A DNA stretch of 64,000 nt from UBA1765 sp045615885 (GCA_045615885.1 JAZLFR010000010.1:1-64000), one strand, 5' to 3'. Positions 1-9,044 are shown, numbered from the stretch's first letter. The notes: generated by a model not told the origin, from the sequence alone. Made by a program: numbers and translations.

Positions 1-598
1 TCTTAACAGTCATCACGAGCAACGCGAAGTGATCCAGAACATAGCCCTGGATGGCCATGCTCCGCTTGCCAAGACACGGTAAGCTACAATTTCTTCAGTC
101 TTCCGTCTTATGTCTTCCTACAGTCTTCTGTACTCTGTACTCTGTTCTCTGTCTTCTGTCCTCTGTCTTCTCTTAACTTGTCATTACGAGCAACGCGAAG
201 TGATCCAAAACATTGCTCTGGATGGCCACGCTTCGCTCGCCAAGACACGGTAAGCTACAATTTCTTCCGTCTTCCGTCTTATGTCTTCCTACTGTCTTCT
301 GTTCTCTGTCTTCTGTTTTCTTTCTTGCATCTTGCATCTGGCTCTTGCGTCTTAACAGTCTTCACGAGCAACGCGAAGTGATCCAAAACATTGCTCTGGA
401 TGGCCATGCTTCGCTCGCCAAGACACGGTAAGCTACAATTTCTTCCGTCTTCCGTCTTATGTCTTCCTACTGTCTTCTGTTCTCTGTCTTCTGTTTTCTT
501 TCTTGCATCTTGCATCAGGCTCTTGCTTCTTATTCCTGACTCCTGTCACTGGCTCCTATTTCCTATCCTCTGTCCTCTTTTTTGCTACATTAGTGGCA
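1..598. repeat. Tandem composite repeats, three units of about 171-178 bp
   Basis: No gene is visible here; the short open frames are repeat-encoded. A core beginning GTCATTACGAGCAACGCGAA and running through GCTCGCCAAGACACGG to a GTAAGCTACAATTT linker occurs near 11-92, 181-262 and 359-442. The shared CAACGCGAAG lies at 20, 191 and 369, so the period is 171 then 178 bp. Each core is followed by 80-150 bases of pyrimidine-rich simple sequence made of TCTTCTGT, CTCTGT and CTTGCAT variants. The same core appears at 36299-36400 and, reversed, at 41415-41485, so this is a dispersed family and not a local duplication alone. Confidence 0.85.
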
Positions 599-1108
599 AT
601 GAACAATATTTGCCCATTTTGCCACGGAACAACAGCCGAAATCACTGCGCACCGCATTGATTTGCGCATTTGCACAAGCTGCTATGCTACGTTTTTCCCG
701 ACTGACCGCACCATGAGTTTTCGCAACGACATCTTTACGCTTACGCGCAAAAAGTGGCTCGCTGCGCTCGAAGCAAAGAACCTGCCAGAAACGGATGTGG
801 GCAGCGTCTGCTGCATTGACCACGGAGAACCTCTCGTAGAAGGCAAGCTCCCGGATTACGGAATGCCTGGCAAAATTACAACCTGCTGCGGCATGTTCCA
901 CTTGACAAGCTCCATGACCAAGGAAATCTTGAAGCGTTCCCTGGTGAATGCTGACATCAAGAAAGAAGGCAAGCACCATTTTGCATTCATTCGCGCTCTC
1001 GACAAGCTCGTTTCCAAATTGACCGGCAACGAAGAACTCGATGAAGATCCGATCGAAGCCATTCAATACGATTTGCATTTCAAGAAGATTTTGGAACCAG
1101 AAAAATGA
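599..1108 (+). CDS. Small zinc-ribbon protein of unknown function
   Basis: 169 aa. The start at 599 (MNNICPFCHG) is chosen because the in-frame sequence before it is translated simple repeat. The N-terminus has CPFC at residues 5-8 and CTSC about 25 residues later, the spacing of a TFIIB-type zinc ribbon. A second Cys-rich stretch (VCCIDHG, TTCCGMFH) may bind another metal. The C-terminal half is charged and probably helical. The stop overlaps the next start in ATGA, so it is translationally coupled to the membrane protein after it. I do not recognise a specific function; a role tied to the two membrane proteins and the transporter downstream is inference from the operon. Confidence 0.75.
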   Translation: MNNICPFCHGTTAEITAHRIDLRICTSCYATFFPTDRTMSFRNDIFTLTRKKWLAALEAKNLPETDVGSVCCIDHGEPLVEGKLPDYGMPGKITTCCGMFHLTSSMTKEILKRSLVNADIKKEGKHHFAFIRALDKLVSKLTGNEELDEDPIEAIQYDLHFKKILEPEK

Positions 1109-1833
1109 AGCGTCTTTCCTCAATACTTTTTGCATTGAGCGTTCTCGCTATTTTGGTGTACTGGCTTGTGCCGGAACGCCACTTTTCTGAATACATCTAC
1201 CCTCAAAATAAAGAAGCTACGCTTGAAGTCTACGATGACCGCGCCGACGGGGGAATGTCGAGCGCAAAAGCGGTTCGCGTAGATTCGTCGTTGCAGTTTT
1301 CTTGTACGCTTCACGAGGGCGAGGGCCCTGCCTGGTGTGGCATGCTCTGGAACTTTACGCCCGATTCCACTGGGCAGTACCACAACTGGCTTCTTGTCGA
1401 TTCCGTGATTTTCAACATCGATGTTTCTGGCACAGATGAATTTTTGCTCAAGATCTGGACATACGACCCGGATGTTACAAAGATCGAAAACAAGTTCTCT
1501 TTCAGACCGCTCATCAAGGAAGTCAAGGTTGCAGAAGGCGCACAGCGCGTCGCCATTCCGATGGAAGAACTGTATGTGCCGGAATATTGGTTCGACGACC
1601 AGAAGGTTGACAAGAGTCTGGAACTGAAACATTTGGAAGGCGTAGCCCGCCTTGAAATTACAGCGGGCTGGAACATGAAGCGCGGCAAGCCGTTCTCCAT
1701 CAAAATCAATTCTATTGAAGGCAAGGGCGTAAGTAGCATTGCGCTTGGACTCATGATATTCTTCTTCCTTGGAGTGGGTATCGTGTTTGTTGGCGTTCGA
1801 CACAAGGGGGTAGATGGTGACCATAAAAAATAA
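1105..1833 (+). CDS. Bitopic membrane protein with CBM-like beta domain, paralog 1
   Basis: 242 aa. A membrane segment at about residues 5-23 is followed by some 185 mostly beta residues and a second membrane segment at about 211-231 with a short basic tail, so the middle should lie in the periplasm. The middle domain resembles the jelly-roll carbohydrate-binding (CBM11/CIA30-like) folds: it begins with an acidic YDDRADGG stretch and ends with an IPMEELYVPEYW motif and a LEGVARLEI strand. The next gene has the same plan (VPERWF, YLERGVRLEV), so the two are tandem paralogs. It starts in ATGA overlap with the gene before and overlaps the next by 20 bases. Carbohydrate binding is inference from fold-like features only. 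Confidence 0.7.
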   Translation: MKRLSSILFALSVLAILVYWLVPERHFSEYIYPQNKEATLEVYDDRADGGMSSAKAVRVDSSLQFSCTLHEGEGPAWCGMLWNFTPDSTGQYHNWLLVDSVIFNIDVSGTDEFLLKIWTYDPDVTKIENKFSFRPLIKEVKVAEGAQRVAIPMEELYVPEYWFDDQKVDKSLELKHLEGVARLEITAGWNMKRGKPFSIKINSIEGKGVSSIALGLMIFFFLGVGIVFVGVRHKGVDGDHKK

Positions 1834-2563
1834 GGCACCCTTGATCGTTGCTGCGTCAGGCGTATTTGCAATCTGCATGATTGCGTTGAGCGTTGCGTTT
1901 GCGCTTTTTTCAAGGCATTCCGTTCTTGTAGATGACTTTGAACATTTCCGTGTTACCGATGCCGAAGACGGAGGCAGTTCCGAAGTGGAATTTACGCAGG
2001 ATTCCATTTACTCGGTCCAGTTCAAGTTGCGCCTCGGCAGTGCTTCGCCGCATGCAGGCCTCGCCTTTGCCATGCAGGGCAAGGAAGATTATTTGCGCGG
2101 CGAGTTCTTTGACTTTTCTGCATACGATTCCTTGCGCGTAAAGCTGCGCACTGGCAGAATGCCGCGCGCAACGCTTCGCCTTGCCGTTTCTGACCCGGCG
2201 CTCACCAGGCCAGAAATCAGGAACTCTGCACGCCCGGTTGAAAAGATCGTGGAAGTTGACAGAAGCTTTAAGGAAGTGCGCGTGGCCTTGGCAGATTTCA
2301 AGGTGCCCGAACGCTGGTTCTCGCAAATGGGCTTTGATTCCCCCGACGAGTTCCGTTACTTGGAACGTGGGGTGCGCCTGGAAGTATTGACTGCTCACGG
2401 GGCCATGCTCGGCATTCCCGATGAACTTGAATTTTACGATTTGGAACTGTTTGGCGAAAACCGTGCGTTGCAGCAGCTGTTGCTGATTGCCGCAGCCGTT
2501 CTGTTGCTTGCTTTTGTAGGAACGCTGCTATGGATTTCTAAAAGATTCGGGAGGGCAAAATGA
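1814..2563 (+). CDS. Bitopic membrane protein with CBM-like beta domain, paralog 2
   Basis: 249 aa, same layout as the preceding gene: membrane helix at about 13-33, periplasmic beta domain, second helix at about 219-241, basic C-terminus (ISKRFGRAK). Shared landmarks are VDDFEHFRVTDAEDGG near the start of the domain, VPERWFSQMGF and YLERGVRLEVLT near its end. It starts 20 bases inside the previous gene and ends in ATGA overlap with the transporter gene, so the set is one operon. Overlapping reading frames and the shared plan suggest the pair arose by duplication and works together, perhaps as a heterodimer; that is inference. Confidence 0.7.
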   Translation: MVTIKNKAPLIVAASGVFAICMIALSVAFALFSRHSVLVDDFEHFRVTDAEDGGSSEVEFTQDSIYSVQFKLRLGSASPHAGLAFAMQGKEDYLRGEFFDFSAYDSLRVKLRTGRMPRATLRLAVSDPALTRPEIRNSARPVEKIVEVDRSFKEVRVALADFKVPERWFSQMGFDSPDEFRYLERGVRLEVLTAHGAMLGIPDELEFYDLELFGENRALQQLLLIAAAVLLLAFVGTLLWISKRFGRAK

Positions 2564-3690
2564 CAAACCGTTGGACTATAGACAAGATCATGCGCCTCAT
2601 CTTGATTAGTGGCGCAATTACCCTCTTGATTCTTATCTTGAACTATCTGAGCGGAGTGCTTGCTCCATTTTTTGCGGCATTCATTGTCGCCTACATCGTG
2701 AACCCGCTCGTCAACTTTTTGCAGAAAAAGATGCGCTACCGTTTTTTAGCGGTCATCACTGTCCTGCTCGGTGTCATAGGCATTGTTGTCGGAGCGTTCT
2801 TTCTGTTCGTGCCTCGCCTTATGCGAGAAGTGCATTTGCTTGGAACTTGGATCGTCAAATTCTTTAATGAGGCGGAATGGGGCCAGAAAGTCATGCGGTT
2901 TGTGCCGGAAGACATCTGGGACAGCATGCAGCATCTGATTTCGTGGAATAAGCTTGGCAGCATGATCCAGACTCTTGATTTTTGGAATGGCGTGCAGACG
3001 GTTGCCGAAAAATTGCTTTCCGGTTCCATCGGCGTTCTTTCGGGAACGGCTACGGTTCTGCTCTGGATTTTTGGCCTTATGCTCATTATCGTCTATTTTG
3101 CGTTCATGATGCTCGATATGCCTAAATTGCAGAAGGGAGCCATGAATCTGGTTCCTAAGCATTATAAGCGCTATGTTACGGCCATCGCAATAGAAATGGA
3201 CCGTTTCATGGGGACATATTTTCGTTCCCAGGCGTTGGTGGCTTTTATTGTCGGCGTGCTGTTTGCCTTGTCCTTTACCGTGTTCGGGCTTCCGATGGGC
3301 ATTCTGTTTGGCATGCTGATTGGCGTTTTGAACATGGTGCCGTACCTGCAGCTGCTCAGCATTCCGGTGGCGCTTCTTCTTGGCATCGTGTATTCCCTTG
3401 ATTCCGGCATGCCGTTCTGGGAAGTGGCCTTGATCCTTACGGGCATTTATGTGGTTATCCAGATGCTCCAGGACTTTGTTCTTGTGCCAAATATCGTGGG
3501 TAAGAGCATGAACTTGCCGCCTGTCGGCATTTTGCTTTCGCTCTCCATTTGGGGCAAGCTCCTGGGTTTCTTGGGATTGATAGTTGCTATCCCGTTTACA
3601 TGCCTTTGCCTAGTGTTTTTGCGCAAGTTTGCCGTTAAAGACGAAGAAATGAGGGCGATTGAAGAGCAAAAAGGCCGGGAAAAGGCATAA
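2560..3690 (+). CDS. AI-2E family transporter (PerM/YdiK type)
   Basis: 376 aa integral membrane protein with about eight hydrophobic segments. The arrangement is typical of the AI-2E/PerM/YdiK family: a cluster of helices at the N-terminus, a soluble stretch at about 85-155 (VPEDIWDSMQHLISW), then LMLIIVYFAFMMLDMPK and a long C-terminal set including FGLPMGILFGMLIGVLNMVPY and VVIQMLQDFVLVPNIVGKS. Family members export small molecules or ions; the substrate cannot be read from sequence. Last gene of the four-gene operon starting at 599, coupled by ATGA overlap. Confidence 0.9.
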   Translation: MTNRWTIDKIMRLILISGAITLLILILNYLSGVLAPFFAAFIVAYIVNPLVNFLQKKMRYRFLAVITVLLGVIGIVVGAFFLFVPRLMREVHLLGTWIVKFFNEAEWGQKVMRFVPEDIWDSMQHLISWNKLGSMIQTLDFWNGVQTVAEKLLSGSIGVLSGTATVLLWIFGLMLIIVYFAFMMLDMPKLQKGAMNLVPKHYKRYVTAIAIEMDRFMGTYFRSQALVAFIVGVLFALSFTVFGLPMGILFGMLIGVLNMVPYLQLLSIPVALLLGIVYSLDSGMPFWEVALILTGIYVVIQMLQDFVLVPNIVGKSMNLPPVGILLSLSIWGKLLGFLGLIVAIPFTCLCLVFLRKFAVKDEEMRAIEEQKGREKA

Positions 3691-3758
3691 ATAGACACTT
3701 TTTTTGAAAATAATTGAAAAAAATTGAACAAATTTATGCCGAAGGCAGAAAAAAAAAG

Positions 3759-3764
3759 TATAAT
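3759..3764 (+). promoter_or_regulatory. Probable -10 box of the HU gene
   Basis: A perfect TATAAT lies 32 bases before the HU start in a very AT-rich stretch. No good -35 box sits 16-18 bases upstream, so the promoter may rely on the A/T-rich upstream tract (AAAAAAAAAG) or another sigma factor. Confidence 0.45.
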
Positions 3765-3796
3765 AATATATCATATTAACACACAAGGAGTTCACA

Positions 3797-4198
3797 ATGA
3801 ACAAACAAGAATTGGTAGAAGCAGTACTTGCTAACCAGGAAGCAAAATTTGAATCCAAGGCTGCCGCAGAACGCGCTGTCAAGGCTGTTCTCGACGCTCT
3901 TACTGCTGGCATCAAGGCTGGTGGCGTTCAGATCATCGGTTTCGGCAACTTCAATGTCAAGGATCGCCCGGCTCGTACAGGCATCAATCCGCAGGATCCG
4001 ACCAAGAAGATCAAGATTGCTGCTTCCAAGGCAATTTCCTTCAAGGCAAGTGCTCCGCTCAAGGCTGCCGTAAACGAAAAGAAGGCTGCAAAGAAGGCTG
4101 CTCCTGCTAAGGCTGCAAAGGCTGCTCCTAAGGCTGCTGCAAAGAAAGCTGCTCCGGCTAAGAAGGCTCCGGCTAAGAAGGCTGCAAAGAAGAAGTAA
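3797..4198 (+). CDS. HU-family DNA-binding protein with Lys/Ala-rich tail
   Basis: 133 aa. Residues 1 to about 90 are a standard HU/IHF fold (MNKQELVEAVL..., GFGNFNVKDRPARTGINP with the DNA-inserting beta-arm Pro after RTGINP). The last 35-40 residues are almost only Lys, Ala and Pro (AKKAAPAKAAKAAPK repeats), like the tails of histone H1 and of actinobacterial HupB, which add DNA compaction. AAGGAG at 3784-3789 gives a strong ribosome site. Transcribed alone: an AT-rich promoter region before it and a terminator after it. A nucleoid protein with a eukaryote-like tail; the HU call is firm, the tail's role is by analogy. Confidence 0.93.
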   Translation: MNKQELVEAVLANQEAKFESKAAAERAVKAVLDALTAGIKAGGVQIIGFGNFNVKDRPARTGINPQDPTKKIKIAASKAISFKASAPLKAAVNEKKAAKKAAPAKAAKAAPKAAAKKAAPAKKAPAKKAAKKK

Positions 4199-4218
4199 TT
4201 CGCTTCTCTTGAGTTTTA

Positions 4219-4249
4219 AAAAGGCCCCGCTTTGGCGGGTCCTTTTTGT
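4219..4249. terminator. Intrinsic terminator between HU and the NhaC-type gene
   Basis: AAAGG-CCCCGC-TTT-GGCGGG-CCTTTTT forms a GC-rich hairpin with a T run on the plus strand and an A run before it. It ends the HU transcript and, read from the other strand, can also end the convergent antiporter transcript. Confidence 0.9.
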
Positions 4250-4270
4250 GTTAACTTTTTGCGTTTGTTC

Positions 4271-5947
4271 TTAATGGTCGGCCTGTGCCATTTCTTCAAA
4301 GCGGCCAGGGTACTTTAGGGAAGAAAGTGCCTTGATGACGCTGAGCACCGCAATCAGCAGCGTTACCGTCATGAACAAGCTTATGAACGGGCTCTGCACA
4401 AAGCCTGCAAGCAAAAAGCCCATGAAGGAAACTCCAATGACGGTGGCTGCGTAGGGCAGCTGCGTTGTGATGTGCGTCATGAGGTCGCAATGGGCACCTG
4501 TGGAAGCCATGATGCTAGTGTCAGAAATAGGGGAGGTATGGTCGCCAGAAACTGCACCTGCGCAGACTGCGGTAATGCCGAGCACGCAGAGTTCCGGATT
4601 GGATGCGTAGTCGAACAACTGCACAGTAATCGGAGCCATGATGCTGATGGTGCCCCAGCTCGTGCCGGTAGCAAAACCGATGAAAGCGCACATCAAGAAA
4701 ATGATTGCCGGCAGGAACTTTGGCATAAAGTCAAAGTGGATGCTCTGTATGAATGAACTGAAGAATTCTGCGGTGCCGAGGCCGGTTCTTGTGATGTTTC
4801 CGAGGAGCCATGCCAAAATGAGGATGGTGACCGGCGTTGCCATGTACTTGATTCCCTCAGGGATTATATCCATGGCCTTTTTGGCGCGCATCTTGCGGAA
4901 TACGGTGTAGTAGAGAATGGAAATCAGCAATGCTGCACAGGCTCCGAAGGCAAGGCCGCGTGCTGCATCAGCTGCAGCGAAGGCTTCGAGGAATGAGCTC
5001 TCTTTGAAAATGCCACCGGTGTAGAGAATGCCGAGAAGGCTGAAGATAATCAAAAGAATGAGCGGAATCAAAAGGTCAAGCACGATGCCGTTCTTGTTCG
5101 TGACTTCCTGGCGTTCTGCTTCGATGTATGAATTGGGAACAGTGAAAATGTCGTTGTTTACCTGGGCGTTGTATTCATGCTGTTGCATCGGGCCAAAATC
5201 AAGGTTCATGATTGGCAAAACGAGAAGCATGACGATGGTAAGCAGGCAATAGTAATTGTATGGAATCTGCTTGAAGAAGAGGTCTATGCCGTTGATTTCC
5301 GATGTGCTTACATAGCCAGAAACGGCGGCTACCCAGCTGGAAAGCGGAATCAGCATGCAGATCGGCGATGCCGTGGAGTCGACGATGTAGGCAAGCTTTG
5401 CACGGCTGATTTTATGGGTGTCCGTAAGCGGGCGCATTACGTTGCCGACCGTCAGGCAGTTAAAGTAGTCGTCCACAAACATGATGCAGCCAAAAACGAC
5501 GGTGACAAGCTGCGTTCCCATTCTGGACTTTACATGGCGTTTCGTGAATTCGGCGAGCGCATGGCAGCCGCCGCTTTTGTTCATGAAGTCTGCGATAATG
5601 CTTATGAGCATGAAGAAGATGACGATGCCCACGTTCCATGGGTCAGAAAGCACGTTCAGCAAGCCCACGCCGCGTTCGTCGCCACCGACAATCGTGACGA
5701 AGGCATCTGCGATAATGTCAATGCCTTTGGAAGATGCCGACATCAGGAATGCGCTAGAAACGGCCCCGAGGAAAAGCGAAGAAAATACTTCCCTGCTTAT
5801 GACTGCAAGCAGAATGGTCGTAAATATCGGAAGAACCGAAAATACGCTTGCTCGCACGCCTTCCGGGTTAAAACATATTACCAGAACATGAATTATCGCC
5901 AGCACGGCTAAAACGATCGCATAGAGTTGCTTTGCTCTAAACTTCAT
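4271..5947 (-). CDS. Na+/H+ antiporter, NhaC family
   Basis: 558 aa, a dozen or so hydrophobic segments. Family landmarks seen are FMLISIIADFMNKSGG, FVDDYFNCLTVGNVMRPLTD, STASPICMLIPLSSWVAAVSGY, FLMCAFIGFATGTSWGT and GAVSGDHTSPISDTSIMAS. These acidic and polar motifs within helices are those of NhaC-type antiporters, which exchange Na+ for H+ in the inner membrane, though some relatives move amino acids or malate/lactate. It starts 3 bases after the stop of the hybrid kinase gene on the same strand, so the two are cotranscribed. The kinase could sense ionic or nutrient state linked to this transporter; that link is inference from position. Confidence 0.88.
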   Translation of the reverse strand: MKFRAKQLYAIVLAVLAIIHVLVICFNPEGVRASVFSVLPIFTTILLAVISREVFSSLFLGAVSSAFLMSASSKGIDIIADAFVTIVGGDERGVGLLNVLSDPWNVGIVIFFMLISIIADFMNKSGGCHALAEFTKRHVKSRMGTQLVTVVFGCIMFVDDYFNCLTVGNVMRPLTDTHKISRAKLAYIVDSTASPICMLIPLSSWVAAVSGYVSTSEINGIDLFFKQIPYNYYCLLTIVMLLVLPIMNLDFGPMQQHEYNAQVNNDIFTVPNSYIEAERQEVTNKNGIVLDLLIPLILLIIFSLLGILYTGGIFKESSFLEAFAAADAARGLAFGACAALLISILYYTVFRKMRAKKAMDIIPEGIKYMATPVTILILAWLLGNITRTGLGTAEFFSSFIQSIHFDFMPKFLPAIIFLMCAFIGFATGTSWGTISIMAPITVQLFDYASNPELCVLGITAVCAGAVSGDHTSPISDTSIMASTGAHCDLMTHITTQLPYAATVIGVSFMGFLLAGFVQSPFISLFMTVTLLIAVLSVIKALSSLKYPGRFEEMAQADH

Positions 5948-5950
5948 ATT

Positions 5951-8950
5951 TTAGCCCTTTGCCATTTTGAGAGCTTCGCTGCTAACAGCTTCGTATGCAG
6001 CCATGAAGTTTTCAAAGGATTTTACAATGAACTCTTCACGGTTTTCTTTGCCAGCGAATTCATGTTCCTTTGCCATTTCAGAAAGAACTTTTGCACCGAT
6101 GGTAAGCGATGTGCTTTTTACCGCATGAGCGGTAATGGTGTATGTTTTCCAGTCTTTGGCATTGAAGGCATCGCTTAGCTTTTTCATGTTTTCTTCGCTT
6201 TCGGAAGCAAATACTTCGAGCATTTCGTTCAAGAACGATTCGTCGTTCATGCAGTAGCTAAGGCCAAGGTTCTTGTCGATGTTCTGCGTGTTGTTCGATT
6301 TTTCGACGAGAGACTTTGGCAAAAAATCAATCATCAGCTTGTCGAGCTTGTCGCCGTTGATTGGCTTGTCGAGATAGCCGCTAAAGCCTTCCTTGAGGTA
6401 CATTTCCTTTGCGCCGCTAATGGCATTTGCCGTAAGGGCGATAATCGGGGCGTCCTGGCTCATGTTCGGCTGCAGTTCCTTGGAAAGCTTCAATGTCTCG
6501 ATGCCGTCCATGCCTGGCATCATGTGGTCAAGGAATATCAAATGGAACTTTTTCTTCTTCATGAGTTCCAGGCAGGCCATGCCGCTGTTGCAAGTCGTTA
6601 CGCGCGCCTGGCTGCGCTTTAGCAAGTTTTCTGCAACGCGCAGGTTCATCATGTTGTCATCGACAACGAGAATTTCTGCATTTGGAACAACGAATGTTTC
6701 CTTTTCTTCGGTCAGGTTCTTCTTGCTCTGTTCGTAGCGCTCCTTGAAATCGCCCATCGGGGAATCGTCTTCGACAACCTGCGGCAAGCGTACGCTGAAC
6801 ACGGAACCCTTGCCGTATTGGCTGCGCAGCTTGATTTCGCCACCCATCTGTTCTACGAGCTTGTTCGTGATTGCAAGGCCAAGGCCTGTGCCTTCGATGT
6901 TTCTGTTCTGTGCAAGGTCAAGGCGCTGGAAACTCTTGAAGAGCTTGCTGACATCTTCTTCCTTGATGCCTATGCCGGAATCTTCGACATCAATGAGCAA
7001 TGCAATTTTATTCTTTTCGATGTTTTCTTTCTTTACCGAGAGCTTGATGTAGCCGCTCGGCGTATATTTGACTGCATTGTTCAGCAAGTTGATCATCACC
7101 TGCTCAATGCGCATGGAATCGCCAAAGAGCTTTGATGGAATGGATTCGTCGATATCTAGGTCGAATCGCAAAGCTTTTTGCTTTGCCTTTACGCTGATGA
7201 TGTTTGAAACATCGTTCAAAAGGGAACTCGGGTCGTACTTGACATCTACGATTTCAATCTTGCCAGCTTCGATCTTTGAGAAGTCCAGGATTTCGTTGAT
7301 GAGGCTTAGCAGGTTGCGCCCTGCGTCCTGGATGTCCTGTGCGTATGAAAGTGTTTGCGGTTCCTTGGATTCGCGCAGAATGACTTCGTTCATGCCCATG
7401 ATTGCGTTGATAGGCGTGCGGATTTCGTGGCTCATGTTTGCAAGGAAGGAACTCTTTGCGTTGTTTGCGTTGTCTGCCTTCTTCTTTGCTTCTTCGAGCT
7501 CGCGCTGGTATGCCATCTCGTTGCGAACAGTGTCGTCTCGGTTGATCATGGAAACTACGAAAGACGAGTATTCGGAATCTTCCTGCTTGCCGTTCTTGAC
7601 GAATACCACTTCGTAATAGAAGAACTTGTCTTGAATGCATTTGCGGTAGCGGCAGCTGTATGTCTTTTTGTGTTTCAGCTGTTCAACGACAACATCGAAT
7701 GTCGTTTCCCTGTAAAGTCGTTCCCTGTCTTCTGGGTGGACGAAATTGTCGATCATGTGCTTTTGTGCAACAGGGTAGTTCGGCAATTTGGAAATAGCCA
7801 CATAGTTGCCCGTGACGCTATAGGTAGAGAACTGCCCTGTTTTTGCATCTACTAGAATTACGCTTTCGTAGCCGCTGGCGAGAACTTCGATGATTTCAAA
7901 GTTCTGCTGTAGCTGGGCTTGCAACTTCATCTGTTCGCGGGCAGAGCGGGAAGCTGCAACGCCGTTGATAAAGCTCGTCGTGACAAAAGCGCCGACGATA
8001 ATAATCACGAATGCGGCAAGGAAAATGCTGAGCACCAGAATGTTTTGGATGGAATCGTAGATTTCACGTTCCTTCAGCAAGATGATCACGTCGAATTCGT
8101 TTAGTACATAGCGGCCGAATACAAGGCAGTCCTGACCTTTCAAATTGATTTTCAGGCCTTCGCTTTCCGGGAACATCTGCACCGTTTTCAAGATGTTTGC
8201 AAGCCCGGACATTTTCAGGTCTTCGTTGTCGTTGTAGTTTTGCCCTACAAGAGCGGAATCGGAACTTGCGACCACAAAGCCATTCTGGTCCAAGATCATG
8301 CCGATGCTGATGCTTGCTTCCACTGTATTTTTCAGGAATTTCTGGAAAATGCTAAGGGACATGTCGATTGCAAGAACCCCCTTGCCATCGGGGAGTTTTT
8401 GGCTGACCGTAATGACCATTTCACCGGAGTCAAGATCTTTGTATGGAGGGGTAAGAACCGGCTTGTTTGAAAATTGCGCTTTTTTATACCAATCGCGTTC
8501 TTCAAGTTTCAGGTCAATTTCTGGAACCCAGCCGTCGCCACTGATGAACATGCCGTTGTAATAGACATAGATGTTGCGAATGCTGGATTCGATGCTTTGG
8601 TTGTAGTTCTTTGTCTGGGTTAGCAAAAAGTCAAGAAGAGCTTCACGGGACTTGTTTGGAAGCTTATCGATTGCAACGGTCAAAACTTGGGCTGCATCGA
8701 TACCCTTCATCAAGCTTGCGTGAATGTAATTTGCTTCAGTATCTACGATGGTTCGCTGGTTGTTGAATACGTCTTCCTTCATGACCATGTAGAAGGAGTT
8801 GAATATGTATAGCACTACGACGACCAGGGCGCCAATCATCAATATGAGAGTTGCGATGTATTCCAGCAAGCTCATTTTGAAAATGGCGGAATCTGCATGT
8901 TCAGCTTTTAGAGTTCGTAGAGTTTTGTTTAACAAACCGAGCGGATTCAT
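5951..8950 (-). CDS. Hybrid sensor histidine kinase/response regulator with HPt domain
   Basis: 999 aa from MNPLGLLNK. An in-frame extension back to 9193 exists, but it runs through the glycogen-synthase terminator into that gene, so I rejected it. Order: helix at about 28-52; a periplasmic dCache-type sensor (GDGWVPEIDL, ERDWYKKA, LPDGKGVLAIDMS); helix at about 295-320; a PAS-like region (ILVDAKTGQFSTYSV, NFVHPEDRERLYRE); HisKA with MSHEIRTPINAIMGMNEV; HATPase with NLLNNAVKY, DSGIGI and GTGLGLAI; a receiver with VVDDNMMNL and phosphoacceptor Asp in FLDHMMPGMDG; and a C-terminal HPt with TAHAVKSTSLTIGA. All catalytic residues of a four-step phosphorelay are present. The output regulator is not encoded nearby. 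It closely resembles the kinase at 44211 but has the added PAS. Confidence 0.93.
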   Translation of the reverse strand: MNPLGLLNKTLRTLKAEHADSAIFKMSLLEYIATLILMIGALVVVVLYIFNSFYMVMKEDVFNNQRTIVDTEANYIHASLMKGIDAAQVLTVAIDKLPNKSREALLDFLLTQTKNYNQSIESSIRNIYVYYNGMFISGDGWVPEIDLKLEERDWYKKAQFSNKPVLTPPYKDLDSGEMVITVSQKLPDGKGVLAIDMSLSIFQKFLKNTVEASISIGMILDQNGFVVASSDSALVGQNYNDNEDLKMSGLANILKTVQMFPESEGLKINLKGQDCLVFGRYVLNEFDVIILLKEREIYDSIQNILVLSIFLAAFVIIIVGAFVTTSFINGVAASRSAREQMKLQAQLQQNFEIIEVLASGYESVILVDAKTGQFSTYSVTGNYVAISKLPNYPVAQKHMIDNFVHPEDRERLYRETTFDVVVEQLKHKKTYSCRYRKCIQDKFFYYEVVFVKNGKQEDSEYSSFVVSMINRDDTVRNEMAYQRELEEAKKKADNANNAKSSFLANMSHEIRTPINAIMGMNEVILRESKEPQTLSYAQDIQDAGRNLLSLINEILDFSKIEAGKIEIVDVKYDPSSLLNDVSNIISVKAKQKALRFDLDIDESIPSKLFGDSMRIEQVMINLLNNAVKYTPSGYIKLSVKKENIEKNKIALLIDVEDSGIGIKEEDVSKLFKSFQRLDLAQNRNIEGTGLGLAITNKLVEQMGGEIKLRSQYGKGSVFSVRLPQVVEDDSPMGDFKERYEQSKKNLTEEKETFVVPNAEILVVDDNMMNLRVAENLLKRSQARVTTCNSGMACLELMKKKKFHLIFLDHMMPGMDGIETLKLSKELQPNMSQDAPIIALTANAISGAKEMYLKEGFSGYLDKPINGDKLDKLMIDFLPKSLVEKSNNTQNIDKNLGLSYCMNDESFLNEMLEVFASESEENMKKLSDAFNAKDWKTYTITAHAVKSTSLTIGAKVLSEMAKEHEFAGKENREEFIVKSFENFMAAYEAVSSEALKMAKG

Positions 8951-8987
8951 AAAAGACCTTTTTTGTACAAAAAATGTAAGATAATAA

Positions 8988-9021
8988 TAAAAAATCCCTG
9001 GCTCCTTGTGGGAACCAGGGA
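8988..9021 (-). terminator. Intrinsic terminator after the glycogen synthase gene
   Basis: On the minus strand TCCCTGGTTCC and GGAGCCAGGGA pair (8995-9005 with 9011-9021, loop of 5) and are followed by a T run. It lies just past the 9045 stop and before the kinase start, separating the two transcripts. Confidence 0.88.
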
Positions 9022-9044
9022 ATAGAAGGAGGGCTGGAAAAGTG

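Noticed and set aside
1..442. Possible CRISPR array from regularly spaced repeats
   Set aside because: Units are 171-178 bases, the spacers are similar low-complexity sequence, and no cas gene is present.
178..660. Short open frames on both strands within 178-660
   Set aside because: They translate the tandem repeat and simple-sequence arms; the same peptide appears in successive units, and no ribosome site or homology is seen.
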